A stretch of DNA of 64,000 nt from Thiosymbion sp942492625 (GTDB lineage: Bacteria; Pseudomonadota; Gammaproteobacteria; Chromatiales; Chromatiaceae), in the NCBI GenBank assembly GCA_942492625.1, contig CALOFM010000019.1, positions 124,001 through 188,000 of the forward strand, in the 5' to 3' direction. Of the stretch, positions 55,447 through 64,000 are shown one piece after another. The number at the start of each line of letters is the position of its first letter. The first letter of the stretch is position 1. The notes beneath the pieces were generated by a model, which ran no database searches, was not told the origin of the DNA, and saw nothing but the letters and a program-made list of their open reading frames with translations. Both the position numbers and the translations under genes were made by a program.

Positions 55447-58365
55447 GTGCCTACCCGCCACCGAAATCACGCGCTCTTTGCCGGCCAGCTCCTGCTGCTC
55501 GCAGCCGCTTCCGCAGCCGGTGCAGGAGAGGGCTGGAACTGCGTCACGGGCCCCAACGGAATCGGTTGGGCCTGCACCGGGCAGGGAAATACCAAGCAAC
55601 GGAAACCCGCGGTGCCCCCCAAAGCGACGGAGGCCGCGGGCACGGCGTCCAAGGCGCCATCGACCAAGCCAGGGACCAAACAAGTAACCGATAGCACGCC
55701 CCCGCCGACGCGGGCTAGTGCTACTTCCGCAAACAGCACAGCAGAAAAACCGGCACCGGATAAGAAGAGTGCCCGTACAGCGACGAGCGCGGCAGTCGTA
55801 ACCAGGTCCGCCTCGCCGACGCGCCCGGCCAACCGAAAACCCGAAGAGCAAAAATCCGCAGCAAAGCCGGCAACAAGGGCGTCTGCTCCGAGCAGCACAC
55901 CGGCAAGCACGCCAACGCGGGCTTCCAAGACGCCCAACACCCCACCGAAAGCGCGGACCGGCGGGGCTGGGACGGCCACGGCTACAACGGCTGCGAAAGC
56001 GGCCAGCAGATCGAGTAACGAGCCGTCAGCCAAAGGGACCAAGCCGCAAACAGCCAGCGCCGCAACAACGAAAACGGCGTCCGAAACCGGCAACGCAACA
56101 AATCCCGAGACCAGCTCCGGTAAGGCGGGCGTCGCACCAACAGCCAGCGCCGCGGCGAAGAGCAAGGGCGCCACTTCCGATGACGCAAAACGCATCCACA
56201 AGGGCCTGGAATGGGAATATTGCGGTCCGCGCCCGGCCAAGCTCGGACCAGCCGCTGTAACGCCTCAGCCCAGCGAAGAAGACCCCCTCTACGTCGGAGC
56301 CGATACGTTCGACTACGACCAAGAGCTCGAGCTCCTGACCATGACCGGGAATGTGGAGATGGTCCAAGGCAGCCGTTATGTAGGCGCGGACAAGGTCACC
56401 TATGACCGCGGGAGCACCGACCTACACGCCAAGGGAAACACCATCCTGGCCAATCCTGGAATCCGGATCGCTGCCGACGAGGCAGAGATGAACCTGGAAT
56501 CCGACAAAGGCAACCTCACTGATGTCGAATACCGGCTTTCAGGCAAGAGTAATGCGCGCGGAAGCGCTGACCGGGCGGAGCTGGTCCACCCAGAGCTGAC
56601 CCGATATGAGAACATTGTCTACACCAGCTGCCGACCTGGCCAGAAAGATTGGACCCTTGACGCCAAGAAGCTGGAGCTGGATCAGTCCACCGGACGAGGG
56701 GTGGCGCGAAACGCGAAATTGCGCGTGCGCGGGGTGCCCGTGCTCTATACCCCTTACCTGTCCTTCCCCATCGATGATCGCCGCAAGAGCGGCGTTTTGG
56801 TCCCGTCCATAGGCCAATCGGAAGACAACGGCATCGATATTACCGTCCCCTATTATTGGAATATCGCCCCGAACATGGATGCGACCTTCTTTCCCCGCTT
56901 GATGAGCGAGCGCGGCGCGATGCTGGGGACCGAATTCAGATACCTGACTGAACGCCAGCACGGGGAGCTGTACGGCGAGATCCTGCCCAAGGATGACAAA
57001 TTCGAGGGCAACCCGACACGCTGGGCATATCGGATCGACCACAGAGGGCGTTGGAGTCCCCGCTGGTCGTCGACGATTGACTACAACGCCGTGTCGGACG
57101 ACGAGTATCTCGAGGACTTCGGCGACAACCTGGAGCTCACCAGTAAGCGCAATATCCAGCGCCGCGGCGATCTCGCCTATAGCGCAGATCGTTGGCAGCT
57201 GCGTGCGCGCCTGCAAGACTACCAGACCGTTGATTCGAGCATAAGACCGATCAACCGTCCCTACGGGCGTCTGCCTGAAGTACTGCTCACAACGTCGCCG
57301 TTGCAGTTTGACTCGGGCCTCCAATTGGGAGTCGGCGCCGAGTACAACTATTTCGAGCACAACGCCAAGGTGCATGGAAACCGCGCGACCCTGCGTCCCT
57401 ATGCCGCGTGGCCCTTGCGCAAGAGCTACGGCCACCTGACCCCGCAACTGAACCTCTACTTGGCCTCCTACGGGCTGCAGGACCAAGACGCAGGTGAAAG
57501 CGACAGCCCATCGTACGCCATCCCGAGCTTCAACCTGGACGGGGAGCTGATCTTCGAGCGCACGGCCCGGTGGTTCGGTCAGGAGTCACTGCAGACGCTC
57601 GAGCCCCGAATTTACTACCTATACACCCCGTTCAAGGATCAGGACGATATACCCGTGTTCGACAGCATCGAGCTGAACTTCAGCTATTTCAGCATGTTCC
57701 GGCCAAATCGCTTCACCGGCACGGACCGTATCGGCGATGCAAACCAGCTCACCCTCGGCCTGACATCGCGAACCCTGGCAATGGATTCCGGATTGGAGCT
57801 GCTGCGGGCCAGCGTCGGTCAAATCCTGTACTTCCGCGACCGGGACGTCCAGATCAGCGGCCCACCGGAGGATGAGAGCAGCTCATCGGTAGCCGGCGAG
57901 CTGAGCGCCCGACTCCTGCAAGACTTGACGGGCCGTGCGACCTTCGTGTGGGACCCCAACCAAGAAAATGATCAATATCGCAAGCACGCGGTGGAGCTGC
58001 ACTACCAGACCAGCGAAGATCGGCTGCTCAATCTCGCTTACCGCTTCGATCAGGGTACCAGCGAGGCGACCAGATACGAGGACACGGACCTATCGTTCCG
58101 TGTGCCGGTCAACCCGCAGCTGCAATTCGTAGGCCGTTGGTACTATTCCCTACTCAACAGCCAGACGGTCGAGGCCTTTGCAGGCGTCGAGTACGGGCGA
58201 TGCTGCTGGCGCGTCCGCCTGTTGGGCCAACACCTGAAAAACAGGCCTGACAGCGCCGGCAGCAACACCTTCATGGTCCAGATGGAGCTGGCTGGACTCG
58301 GGTCCATCGGGCAGCAAGTCGACAAATTCTTGGAGCGCGGAATCTATGGCTATCACGCGGACTAA
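55447..58365 (+). CDS. lptD: LPS-assembly protein LptD with long low-complexity insert
   Basis: 972 residues against 784 in E. coli. The signal peptide (LFAGQLLLLAAASAAGAG) is followed by WNCVTG, then about 210 residues of Thr/Ala/Ser/Lys/Pro-rich, charge-poor sequence (about residues 50-265). The periplasmic OstA-type domain begins at LYVGADTFDYDQELELL and the C-terminal barrel follows (VRGVPVLYTPYLSFPIDDRR). Conserved cysteines remain: WEYCGP, YTSCRPG and the RCCWR pair near the C-terminus. The adjacent Cys pair is needed for disulfide-controlled assembly. The start is a GTG. The stop overlaps surA by 20 bp, so both are one operon. Confidence 0.93.
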   Translation: MPTRHRNHALFAGQLLLLAAASAAGAGEGWNCVTGPNGIGWACTGQGNTKQRKPAVPPKATEAAGTASKAPSTKPGTKQVTDSTPPPTRASATSANSTAEKPAPDKKSARTATSAAVVTRSASPTRPANRKPEEQKSAAKPATRASAPSSTPASTPTRASKTPNTPPKARTGGAGTATATTAAKAASRSSNEPSAKGTKPQTASAATTKTASETGNATNPETSSGKAGVAPTASAAAKSKGATSDDAKRIHKGLEWEYCGPRPAKLGPAAVTPQPSEEDPLYVGADTFDYDQELELLTMTGNVEMVQGSRYVGADKVTYDRGSTDLHAKGNTILANPGIRIAADEAEMNLESDKGNLTDVEYRLSGKSNARGSADRAELVHPELTRYENIVYTSCRPGQKDWTLDAKKLELDQSTGRGVARNAKLRVRGVPVLYTPYLSFPIDDRRKSGVLVPSIGQSEDNGIDITVPYYWNIAPNMDATFFPRLMSERGAMLGTEFRYLTERQHGELYGEILPKDDKFEGNPTRWAYRIDHRGRWSPRWSSTIDYNAVSDDEYLEDFGDNLELTSKRNIQRRGDLAYSADRWQLRARLQDYQTVDSSIRPINRPYGRLPEVLLTTSPLQFDSGLQLGVGAEYNYFEHNAKVHGNRATLRPYAAWPLRKSYGHLTPQLNLYLASYGLQDQDAGESDSPSYAIPSFNLDGELIFERTARWFGQESLQTLEPRIYYLYTPFKDQDDIPVFDSIELNFSYFSMFRPNRFTGTDRIGDANQLTLGLTSRTLAMDSGLELLRASVGQILYFRDRDVQISGPPEDESSSSVAGELSARLLQDLTGRATFVWDPNQENDQYRKHAVELHYQTSEDRLLNLAYRFDQGTSEATRYEDTDLSFRVPVNPQLQFVGRWYYSLLNSQTVEAFAGVEYGRCCWRVRLLGQHLKNRPDSAGSNTFMVQMELAGLGSIGQQVDKFLERGIYGYHAD

Positions 58366-59695
58366 GGGCGCTAACAAGCGGGGGCTTCCGTACCAGAGGC
58401 TGTTAGCCCTTCTGATCTGCTTGTTGGCGCCCTTTGGGGCAGCAACGGCGATCGAAGAGCTGGATTCCATCGTGGCGGTGGTCAATAACGACGTCATCGT
58501 CCAAAGTGAGCTTGAGCACGAGATCGCGCTTGTCATCCCCGAAATCGAGGGTAGAGGGACGCCGCTGCCGCCGCGTCCGGACTTGGAGCGGCAGGTCTTG
58601 GATCGCATCATCCTCCAGAGGCTCCAGGTCCAGAAGGCAGACGAGCTGGGCATCGCAATCGACGATGCCATGCTGACAGAGGCCATCACCAGCATCGCCG
58701 CCCGTAACGGCATGGCCTTGGAAGAGCTCCAGGCGACGCTGGAGGCCGGAGGCGTAAGCTTCGAGGACTTCGCCGCAAATACACGCCAGCAACTTATCAC
58801 CAAACGTCTCCAGGCCCAGGAAGTCGTCAAGAACATCGGGGTCACGGACCAGGAAATCGATCGCTTCCTTGAACGCGACTCCAGCCGCTTGATTGAACGC
58901 TCCGACGTCAAGCTTTCCCACATACTGGTCGCCGTCCCCGAAGGTGCGCCGCCAGAGGTTTCCAAGAAGGCCGAAGCCAAGGCCCGGGGCCTGGTCGCGC
59001 AGCTGCGCAAAGGCGCCGATTTCGCGCAAGTGGCGGTACGTTCCTCCGACGGGCGAAGGGCCCTCGAAGGCGGTGATCTGGGCTGGTTCCCCATGGCCGA
59101 GGTCCCCTCCCTGGCCCAAGACTCCGCCCATACCCTGGCCAAGGGGGAGGTCAGCGAGCCTTTGCGCAGCCCCAGCGGCTTTCACATCATCAAGGTAACC
59201 GACGTAAAGGGCTCGGCCCCCGAGAAGGTCACCCAGACCAATGCACGCCATATCCTCATCCGCACCAACGAAGTGCTCTCCGACGATGAAGCCAGAATCC
59301 GCCTGGAGCAGCTGCGGCTGCGCATCATCGGCGGCGACGACTTCGCAACCCTCGCACGCTCCCATTCGGACGACACGGGCTCCGCCTTGCGCGGCGGCGA
59401 TCTCGGCTGGGTTAATCCGGGAGACACGGTCCCCGCGTTCGAGAAGGAGATGGATAGACTAGGCCCGAATGAGGTCAGCCAGCCTTTCAAGAGCACCTTC
59501 GGCTGGCACATTGTTCAGGTCATTGAGCGACGTACCCAGGACACGACGGACGACATCATGCGCTTAAAGGCCCGAGAGGCGCTCCGCGAGCGCAAGGCCG
59601 AGGAGGCTATCGACCTGTGGCTACGCGAGATCCGTGCCGAGGCCTACGTGGAAATTCGCCTCCCGGGCGCCGAAGACGATATCGACGACGAGTAA
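58346..59695 (+). CDS. surA: Periplasmic chaperone and peptidyl-prolyl isomerase
   Basis: 449 residues. After the signal peptide (LLALLICLLAPFGAATA), the N-terminal chaperone domain begins LDSIVAVVNNDVIVQSELEHE. Two parvulin domains follow, the first with VKLSHILVAVPEG and GGDLGWFPMAEV, the second with TNARHILIRTNE and GGDLGWVNPGD. The C-terminal helix closes on the chaperone core. It escorts barrel proteins such as LptD to the BAM complex, and the 20-bp overlap with lptD couples the two. The usual pdxA-ksgA-apaG neighbours are absent. Confidence 0.96.
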   Translation: MAITRTKGANKRGLPYQRLLALLICLLAPFGAATAIEELDSIVAVVNNDVIVQSELEHEIALVIPEIEGRGTPLPPRPDLERQVLDRIILQRLQVQKADELGIAIDDAMLTEAITSIAARNGMALEELQATLEAGGVSFEDFAANTRQQLITKRLQAQEVVKNIGVTDQEIDRFLERDSSRLIERSDVKLSHILVAVPEGAPPEVSKKAEAKARGLVAQLRKGADFAQVAVRSSDGRRALEGGDLGWFPMAEVPSLAQDSAHTLAKGEVSEPLRSPSGFHIIKVTDVKGSAPEKVTQTNARHILIRTNEVLSDDEARIRLEQLRLRIIGGDDFATLARSHSDDTGSALRGGDLGWVNPGDTVPAFEKEMDRLGPNEVSQPFKSTFGWHIVQVIERRTQDTTDDIMRLKAREALRERKAEEAIDLWLREIRAEAYVEIRLPGAEDDIDDE

Positions 59696-60058
59696 GGGAC
59701 TGGACCTGACGGCAACGTCCGCACCGGCGGCGGCTGCATGGGCGCCGTTCTGGCTATCTTCGCCGGTATTGCGGTGCGCCGCTCAGCAGGATACGGCGGT
59801 TAGCGCGGCGTCTGGCGGCATTCGGGTATCGCAGGACAGCCACCCGCCGTAAAGCCGCCTAAATACCGCCCTGGCAATCCATGGTGGCCTGACGTGGCCC
59901 ACAAGGAGAGCACAGGCTGTGCTTTCCTGAAAATGGATGCCACAAGTCGGTCCGGAACCCGCAGTGGTTTCGCGCAAGGGTGAGCGACGCCTAAATGCGG
60001 CCCTGACACCCCTTCCCTGCACTATACTCATCCGATACTGCTTCATAAGGGGGGGATC
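59696..60058. other. Intergenic region with two direct repeats and a hairpin
   Basis: Two related segments about 127 bp apart read AAAGCCGCCTAAATACCGCC (from 59853) and AGCGACGCCTAAATGCGGCC (from 59980). Both are followed by a CTGRCA-like run and CC. Between them is a perfect AGCACA-GGC-TGTGCT inverted repeat (59909-59923). A TATACT at 60023-60028 is a possible -10 for the signalling cluster, without a good -35. No gene seen. Confidence 0.5.
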
Positions 60059-60259
60059 GTGAGACGATCCGCACTTGCCGGCCACCGCCTGGCAGCCGCT
60101 TTTCTCGTCGGCCTGCTGCTCTTTTGCTCGCCGGTAACGGTGCTGTTCGACCGCCCCGTATCCGAAGACGGCATCCCGCTTTTTTATCTCTACTTGTTCT
60201 GCGCTTGGACCGCGTTCATCGCCCTAATGGCTTGGATTCTCCAGGGGCACGACGAATGA
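60059..60259 (+). CDS. Small two-helix membrane protein ahead of the sensor kinase
   Basis: 66 residues from a GTG preceded by GGGGG. Two hydrophobic helices are seen, LAAAFLVGLLLFCSPVTVLF and PLFYLYLFCAWTAFIALMAWIL. It lies 28 bp before the transporter-fused histidine kinase gene. A comparable short membrane-protein gene precedes the CbrA kinase in pseudomonads, and small subunits accompany some sodium-solute symporters, so a helper role is plausible but not shown. Confidence 0.72.
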   Translation: MRRSALAGHRLAAAFLVGLLLFCSPVTVLFDRPVSEDGIPLFYLYLFCAWTAFIALMAWILQGHDE

Positions 60260-60287
60260 CGGGCACGAAAACAGATAAGGAGGAGCG

Positions 60288-63005
60288 GTGCTCGGCGGTA
60301 CGGTAGTCGTCCTCGCGTCCTTTCTGTATCTGGGGCTGCTCTTCGCTGTCGCCTACTGGGCGGACTGGCGGGCGGACAAGGGGCGTTCAGTCATCGCCAG
60401 CCCGACCGTCTACGCCCTCTCTCTGGCGGTCTACTGCACGGCCTGGACCTATTACGGTAGCGTCGGCCGGGCCGCAGCGACAGGCATCGGTTTTCTGCCC
60501 ATTTATCTGGGTCCAACCGTCGCCGCCGCGCTTTGGGGCTTTCTGCTGCTGAAGATGGTGCGGATCAGCAAGAGCCAGCGCATCACCTCCATCGCCGACT
60601 TCATCGCCTCGCGTTACGGCAAGAGCCATTTGCTGGGTGGATTGGTAACCGTAATCGCCATCGTCGGCATCGTTCCCTACATTTCCTTGCAGCTCAAGGC
60701 CATCTCCACCAGCTTCAGCATTCTGTTGCAATACCCGGACATCGTCATGCCCAGGCACGCGGACAGTGTACCCGTATGGGAGGACAAGGCCTTCTACGTA
60801 GCCCTGCTCTTGGCCGCCTTCACCGTCCTGTTCGGCACCCGCCACCTTGACGCCAGCGAGCGCCATGAAGGCATGGTGGCCGCAATTGCCCTGGAGTCCG
60901 TGGTCAAGCTGGTGGCCTTCACGACCGTTGGCATCTTCGTAACCTTCGGGCTCTTCGGTGGCTTCAGCGACGTCTTTCAGCGGGCGTTCGAAGCGGGACA
61001 CGTCGAGCCCCTGTTCGAGCCGGCGGTCGGCAGCTACGCTTCTTGGTTCTCTCTGTGTCTGCTGGCTGGCTTGGCGGTCATGCTTTTGCCGCGCCAGTTC
61101 CAGGTGGCGGTAGTGGAGAACAGCGGCGAGCGCCAGCTGCGCCGGGCCATATGGCTGTTTCCTTTGTACCTGCTTTTGATCAACATCTTCGTCCTGCCCA
61201 TGGCCCTGGCGGGCCAGCTCGAGTTTCCCGGGGGCGGAGTAGATGCGGACACCTTCATCCTGACCCTGCCCATGGTTCACCAGCAGGAGTGGCTGGCCCT
61301 ATTCGTGTTCATCGGCGGCCTCTCCGCCGCCACCGGCATGGTCATCGTCGAGACCATCGCCCTGTCCACCATGGCCTGCAACGACCTGGTGCTCCCCGCC
61401 CTGCTGCGCCGCTGGGGGCATGCGCCCCCCTTGGAGGACGTCAGCGCAGTGCTTCTGCGCATCCGCCGCTGGGCCATCGTCGTCATCCTGCTCCTGGGCT
61501 ATATCTACTTCCGCCTCGCCGGCGAGGCCTACGCCCTGGTCAGCATCGGTCTCATCAGCTTTGCGGCCGTGGCCCAGTTCGCACCAACCATGATCGCCGG
61601 CCTTTACTGGCGGGGCGGAACCAAGGAAGGCGCCCTGGCCGGACTGGCGGCGGGCTTCGCCGTGTGGCTCTATACCCTGCTGCTGCCCTCATTTGCCAAG
61701 TCCGGTTGGCTGCCGATGTCTTTCGTCGACGAGGGACTGTTCGGAATCCTCTGGCTCAAGCCCCAGGCCCTGTTCGGCGTCGTGGGATTGGATCAGATCT
61801 CCCACTGCCTGTTCTGGAGCCTGGCCGCAAATCTCGGTGCCTTTCTCGCCGTCTCCCTGCTGCGCGCACCCAACGCCGCAGAGGCAACGCAAGCGACCCT
61901 GTTTGTGGACGCCCTGAAGCGGGACCGGCCCGTCGGTGGCGGCTTCTGGCGTGGCAGCGCCGAGGTCGAGGAGCTGATCGGTCTGACAGGCCGCTTCCTC
62001 GGCGCAGAGCGGGCGAAGCAGGCATTCACCGATCATGCCCGCAAGCTCGGGCTGCGCTCCATGAGCGAACTCCCCGCCGACGCCCACACGGTGACCTTCG
62101 CCGAGACCCTACTGACCGGGGCCATCGGCAGTGCGTCGGCGCGAGTGATGGTCTCCTCGGTGACCCAGGAAGAGCCCCTCGGGCTGGACGAGGTGATGGA
62201 CATCCTGGACGAGGCATCTCAGATCCGCGCCTACAGCCACGAGCTGGAGCAGAAATCCCAGGAGCTTCAGGCGGCCACGAAAGAGCTGCGCGCCGCAAAC
62301 GAACGGCTGTTGGAGCTGGACCGGATGAAGGACGATTTCATGTCCTCGGTGACGCACGAGCTGCGCACGCCACTTTCGGCGATCCGTGCCTTCTCCGAGA
62401 TCCTGCAGGATAATCCGGATGTGGATCCCGACGAGCGGGCACGCTTTATCGGCATCATCGTCAGCGAAACCGAGCGGCTCACCAGACTAGTGAACCAGGT
62501 GCTCGACCTCGCCAAGATCGAGTCCGGCTCCGCCAACTGGCAGACGGAGCGCGTGGACCTGGGCGAGCTGATCCAACAGTCCGTGGACAGTACCGAACGG
62601 CTCTTCCAGGAGAAGGGGAGCCAGGTTTCGCTCAGCCTACCCGATCGGCCCGCGGTACTTTGGGGTGATCGGGACAGGCTGATGCAGGTGATGCTAAACC
62701 TGCTTTCCAATGCCGCCAAGTTCGTACCGGAGGAAGGTGGCAAGGTGGACATCGAGCTGCGGAAGAACCCGGACGGGTTCCTGGTGAGCGTCGCCGACAA
62801 CGGCAGCGGCATCCCCGCTGACGAGCTTCCGTTGGTGTTCGAGAAGTTCCGACAGGGGAGCGGCGGCCAGGAGAAGCCGGTCGGAACCGGCCTGGGTCTG
62901 CCCATCAGCCAGCGGATCATCGAGCACCTGGGCGGCCGGATCTGGGCCGAGAGCGCCCCCGACGGCGGTGCCACATTCTCTTTCACACTCCCCAAACCGG
63001 CATGA
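60288..63005 (+). CDS. Sodium-solute-symporter-fused sensor histidine kinase
   Basis: 905 residues. The N-terminal 520 residues carry about thirteen hydrophobic helices of the SLC5/SSS transporter fold (for example SVGRAAATGIGFLPIYLGP and ITSIADFIASRYGKS). A STAC-like linker domain (ATQATLFVDALKRDRP, WRGSAEVEELIGLTGRFLG) is followed by a short coiled coil. The kinase core has the H box SSVTHELRTPLSAIRAF with His690, N box LNLLSNAAKF, and G boxes DNGSGIPADE and GTGLGLPISQ. This is the CbrA/CrbS class, in which uptake or presence of a nutrient drives signalling. No PAS domain is evident. It starts with GTG and is followed after 30 bp by its likely response regulator. Confidence 0.9.
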   Translation: MLGGTVVVLASFLYLGLLFAVAYWADWRADKGRSVIASPTVYALSLAVYCTAWTYYGSVGRAAATGIGFLPIYLGPTVAAALWGFLLLKMVRISKSQRITSIADFIASRYGKSHLLGGLVTVIAIVGIVPYISLQLKAISTSFSILLQYPDIVMPRHADSVPVWEDKAFYVALLLAAFTVLFGTRHLDASERHEGMVAAIALESVVKLVAFTTVGIFVTFGLFGGFSDVFQRAFEAGHVEPLFEPAVGSYASWFSLCLLAGLAVMLLPRQFQVAVVENSGERQLRRAIWLFPLYLLLINIFVLPMALAGQLEFPGGGVDADTFILTLPMVHQQEWLALFVFIGGLSAATGMVIVETIALSTMACNDLVLPALLRRWGHAPPLEDVSAVLLRIRRWAIVVILLLGYIYFRLAGEAYALVSIGLISFAAVAQFAPTMIAGLYWRGGTKEGALAGLAAGFAVWLYTLLLPSFAKSGWLPMSFVDEGLFGILWLKPQALFGVVGLDQISHCLFWSLAANLGAFLAVSLLRAPNAAEATQATLFVDALKRDRPVGGGFWRGSAEVEELIGLTGRFLGAERAKQAFTDHARKLGLRSMSELPADAHTVTFAETLLTGAIGSASARVMVSSVTQEEPLGLDEVMDILDEASQIRAYSHELEQKSQELQAATKELRAANERLLELDRMKDDFMSSVTHELRTPLSAIRAFSEILQDNPDVDPDERARFIGIIVSETERLTRLVNQVLDLAKIESGSANWQTERVDLGELIQQSVDSTERLFQEKGSQVSLSLPDRPAVLWGDRDRLMQVMLNLLSNAAKFVPEEGGKVDIELRKNPDGFLVSVADNGSGIPADELPLVFEKFRQGSGGQEKPVGTGLGLPISQRIIEHLGGRIWAESAPDGGATFSFTLPKPA

Positions 63006-63035
63006 AACCTAACCATTCGCTGCGATCCACGAGTA

Positions 63036-63422
63036 ATGAGTCAAATGAGCAACAAAATCCTGATCGTCGATGACGAGCCCAACATCGTCATCTCGCTGGA
63101 GTTCCTCATGCGCCGTGAGGGCTTCGAGGTCGTCGTGGCGCGGGACGGGGAAGAGGCCCTGACCAGCGTCGAGCAAGAGCGGCCGGACCTGGTGCTGCTG
63201 GACGTAATGATGCCCAGGATCAACGGGTTCGACGTGTGCGAACGGCTCAGAAAAGACCCGTCGCTGGCGGACATGCGCATCGTCATGCTGACCGCCAAAG
63301 GCCGCGAGGCCGAGATGGACAAAGGGCTTTCACTCGGAGCCGACGGCTATATCACCAAGCCATTCTCCACCCGGGATCTGGTGATACAGGTGAGGAATCT
63401 GCTCGGCCTTGAGGAGACCTGA
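63036..63422 (+). CDS. Single-domain response regulator
   Basis: 128-residue receiver with no output domain. Acidic pocket VDDEPN, phospho-acceptor Asp56 (LVLLDVMMPR), the threonine of MLTAKG and the lysine of YITKPFS are all present. It ends right after helix 5. It is the probable partner of the preceding kinase. Lacking a DNA-binding domain, it must act by protein contact or as part of a phosphorelay. A second ATG three codons in is possible. Confidence 0.92.
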   Translation: MSQMSNKILIVDDEPNIVISLEFLMRREGFEVVVARDGEEALTSVEQERPDLVLLDVMMPRINGFDVCERLRKDPSLADMRIVMLTAKGREAEMDKGLSLGADGYITKPFSTRDLVIQVRNLLGLEET

Positions 63423-63423
63423 C

Positions 63424-64000
63424 ATGCACAGCGCCAAGTCCGGCCATGAGGCCGCCCCCACATCCCCGTATGCCAGCTACGGGTTGGGCGACGGCCCCCT
63501 GCACACGCTGCCCCGCCGCCCGGCGCTGATCGTATCGCCGGGGACCAGCGTGCGCGAGACGCTGGGCCTGATCGACCGGAGCCAGTGCGACGCTGCGGTC
63601 GTTGCCGATGAGCAGAGCGGCCTGCCCCTCGGGCTAATCACCCTGTCGGACGTGGTCCTGCGCATCAGCATGGACCAAGGGGACTTGGACGAGCCGGTGG
63701 TAGCGGTGATGACCGCCGCGCCCCCTACCCTGCCTGCAGACGCCCCGTCCCACCGGGCGACCGTGCTCATGACCAAGCGTTACGCGCGCCATGTGGTGCT
63801 CGTGGACCGGGACGGGCGGGTGAACAACCTGCTGTCCCAGGCTGATTTGTTCGGTCTGCGCGGCGGCGGTGCCGAGACCTTGGCGGAGTCCGTGGCACAG
63901 GCCGCCGACGTGCGCACCATGATCAAGGCGGCGGACGCCATCCGCAAGCGCGGCTCCGAACTTTTCCACGCCGGCATGGGGGCCGAGGCCATCTGTCATT
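63424..64000 (+). CDS. CBS-domain/DUF294-type signalling protein, 3' end outside window
   Basis: The frame opens at the ATG at 63424, one base after the response-regulator stop, with GAGGAG upstream. It stays open to the window end (192 codons seen). Residues 25-145 hold a CBS pair: LIVSPGTSVRETLGLIDRS, GLPLGLITLSDVVLRI, VVAVMTAAPPTLPADAPSH and HVVLVDRDGRVNNLLSQADL. The last part (SVAQAADVRTMIKAADAIRK) resembles the start of the DUF294 nucleotidyltransferase-like region. Such proteins often accompany SSS transporters and acetate-linked operons, supporting a nutrient-sensing cluster. Confidence 0.82.
   Translation, partial: MHSAKSGHEAAPTSPYASYGLGDGPLHTLPRRPALIVSPGTSVRETLGLIDRSQCDAAVVADEQSGLPLGLITLSDVVLRISMDQGDLDEPVVAVMTAAPPTLPADAPSHRATVLMTKRYARHVVLVDRDGRVNNLLSQADLFGLRGGGAETLAESVAQAADVRTMIKAADAIRKRGSELFHAGMGAEAICH

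Overview
The window is high-GC DNA that reads as a gammaproteobacterial chromosome. Order and content fit a Chromatiales or Ectothiorhodospiraceae-like lineage, but I cannot name the species. The evidence is gammaproteobacterial gene order: ppiB-lpxH, yoaA with tsaB, mrcB with an LpoP-type lipoprotein gene, ilvE next to glnE, yfhM with pbpC, and amgK divergent from lptD-surA. No rRNA, convincing tRNA or CRISPR array is visible.

Layout. 0-9 kb: two cyclophilins (the first cut by the window edge, with a visible signal-peptidase site), lpxH, a glycerate 2-kinase, a small membrane protein, then a leftward operon yoaA - two unknown tandem paralogues - tsaB. 8.5-13.5 kb: PBP1b with its probable lipoprotein activator, and a two-gene ABC exporter. 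13.9-21.8 kb: a TSUP permease, cobT and 6-phosphogluconolactonase, then a cobalamin uptake operon (TonB receptor, binding protein, permease, ATPase). That operon has a recognisable sigma70 promoter, a cobalamin riboswitch and an intrinsic terminator with a competing hairpin. 21.9-31.3 kb: a double-CDGSH iron-sulfur protein, a HAD dehalogenase, MEKHLA and DUF1840 proteins, a coiled-coil OmpA-like protein, a thiolase, a von Willebrand A gene remnant and a SWIM-SNF2 helicase.

31.3-36 kb is an accessory stretch: two small unknown genes, an in-frame but stop-ridden and internally deleted glutamate-synthase-like pseudogene, a tungstate-type ABC permease/ATPase pair without its binding protein, and an H-NS-like gene behind an AT-rich promoter. 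36-43.5 kb returns to core genes: an ankyrin lipoprotein, zf-CHCC, ilvE, glnE, dtd and pip. 43.5-44 kb holds an extragenic palindrome and what looks like an unannotated GGA-rich small RNA with a GacA-like upstream box. 44-52 kb is pbpC plus a large alpha-2-macroglobulin with an N-terminal PAN/Apple domain. 52-55 kb has a double-META protein, a decayed IS1634-like transposase and amgK without murU. 55.4-64 kb has lptD with a long low-complexity insert, surA, and a signalling cluster: small membrane protein, transporter-fused histidine kinase, single-domain response regulator and a CBS/DUF294 protein that runs off the end.

Systems tie together as follows. Envelope building and surveillance dominate (lpxH, mrcB with its lipoprotein, pbpC/yfhM, amgK, lptD/surA). 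B12 uptake and salvage form a second module under riboswitch control. A roughly 70-bp dispersed repeat beginning TTAGGAGGCTGTCTG-like occurs four times in intergenic DNA. The most promising undescribed element is the candidate CsrA/RsmA-titrating RNA at about 43.88-44.01 kb.
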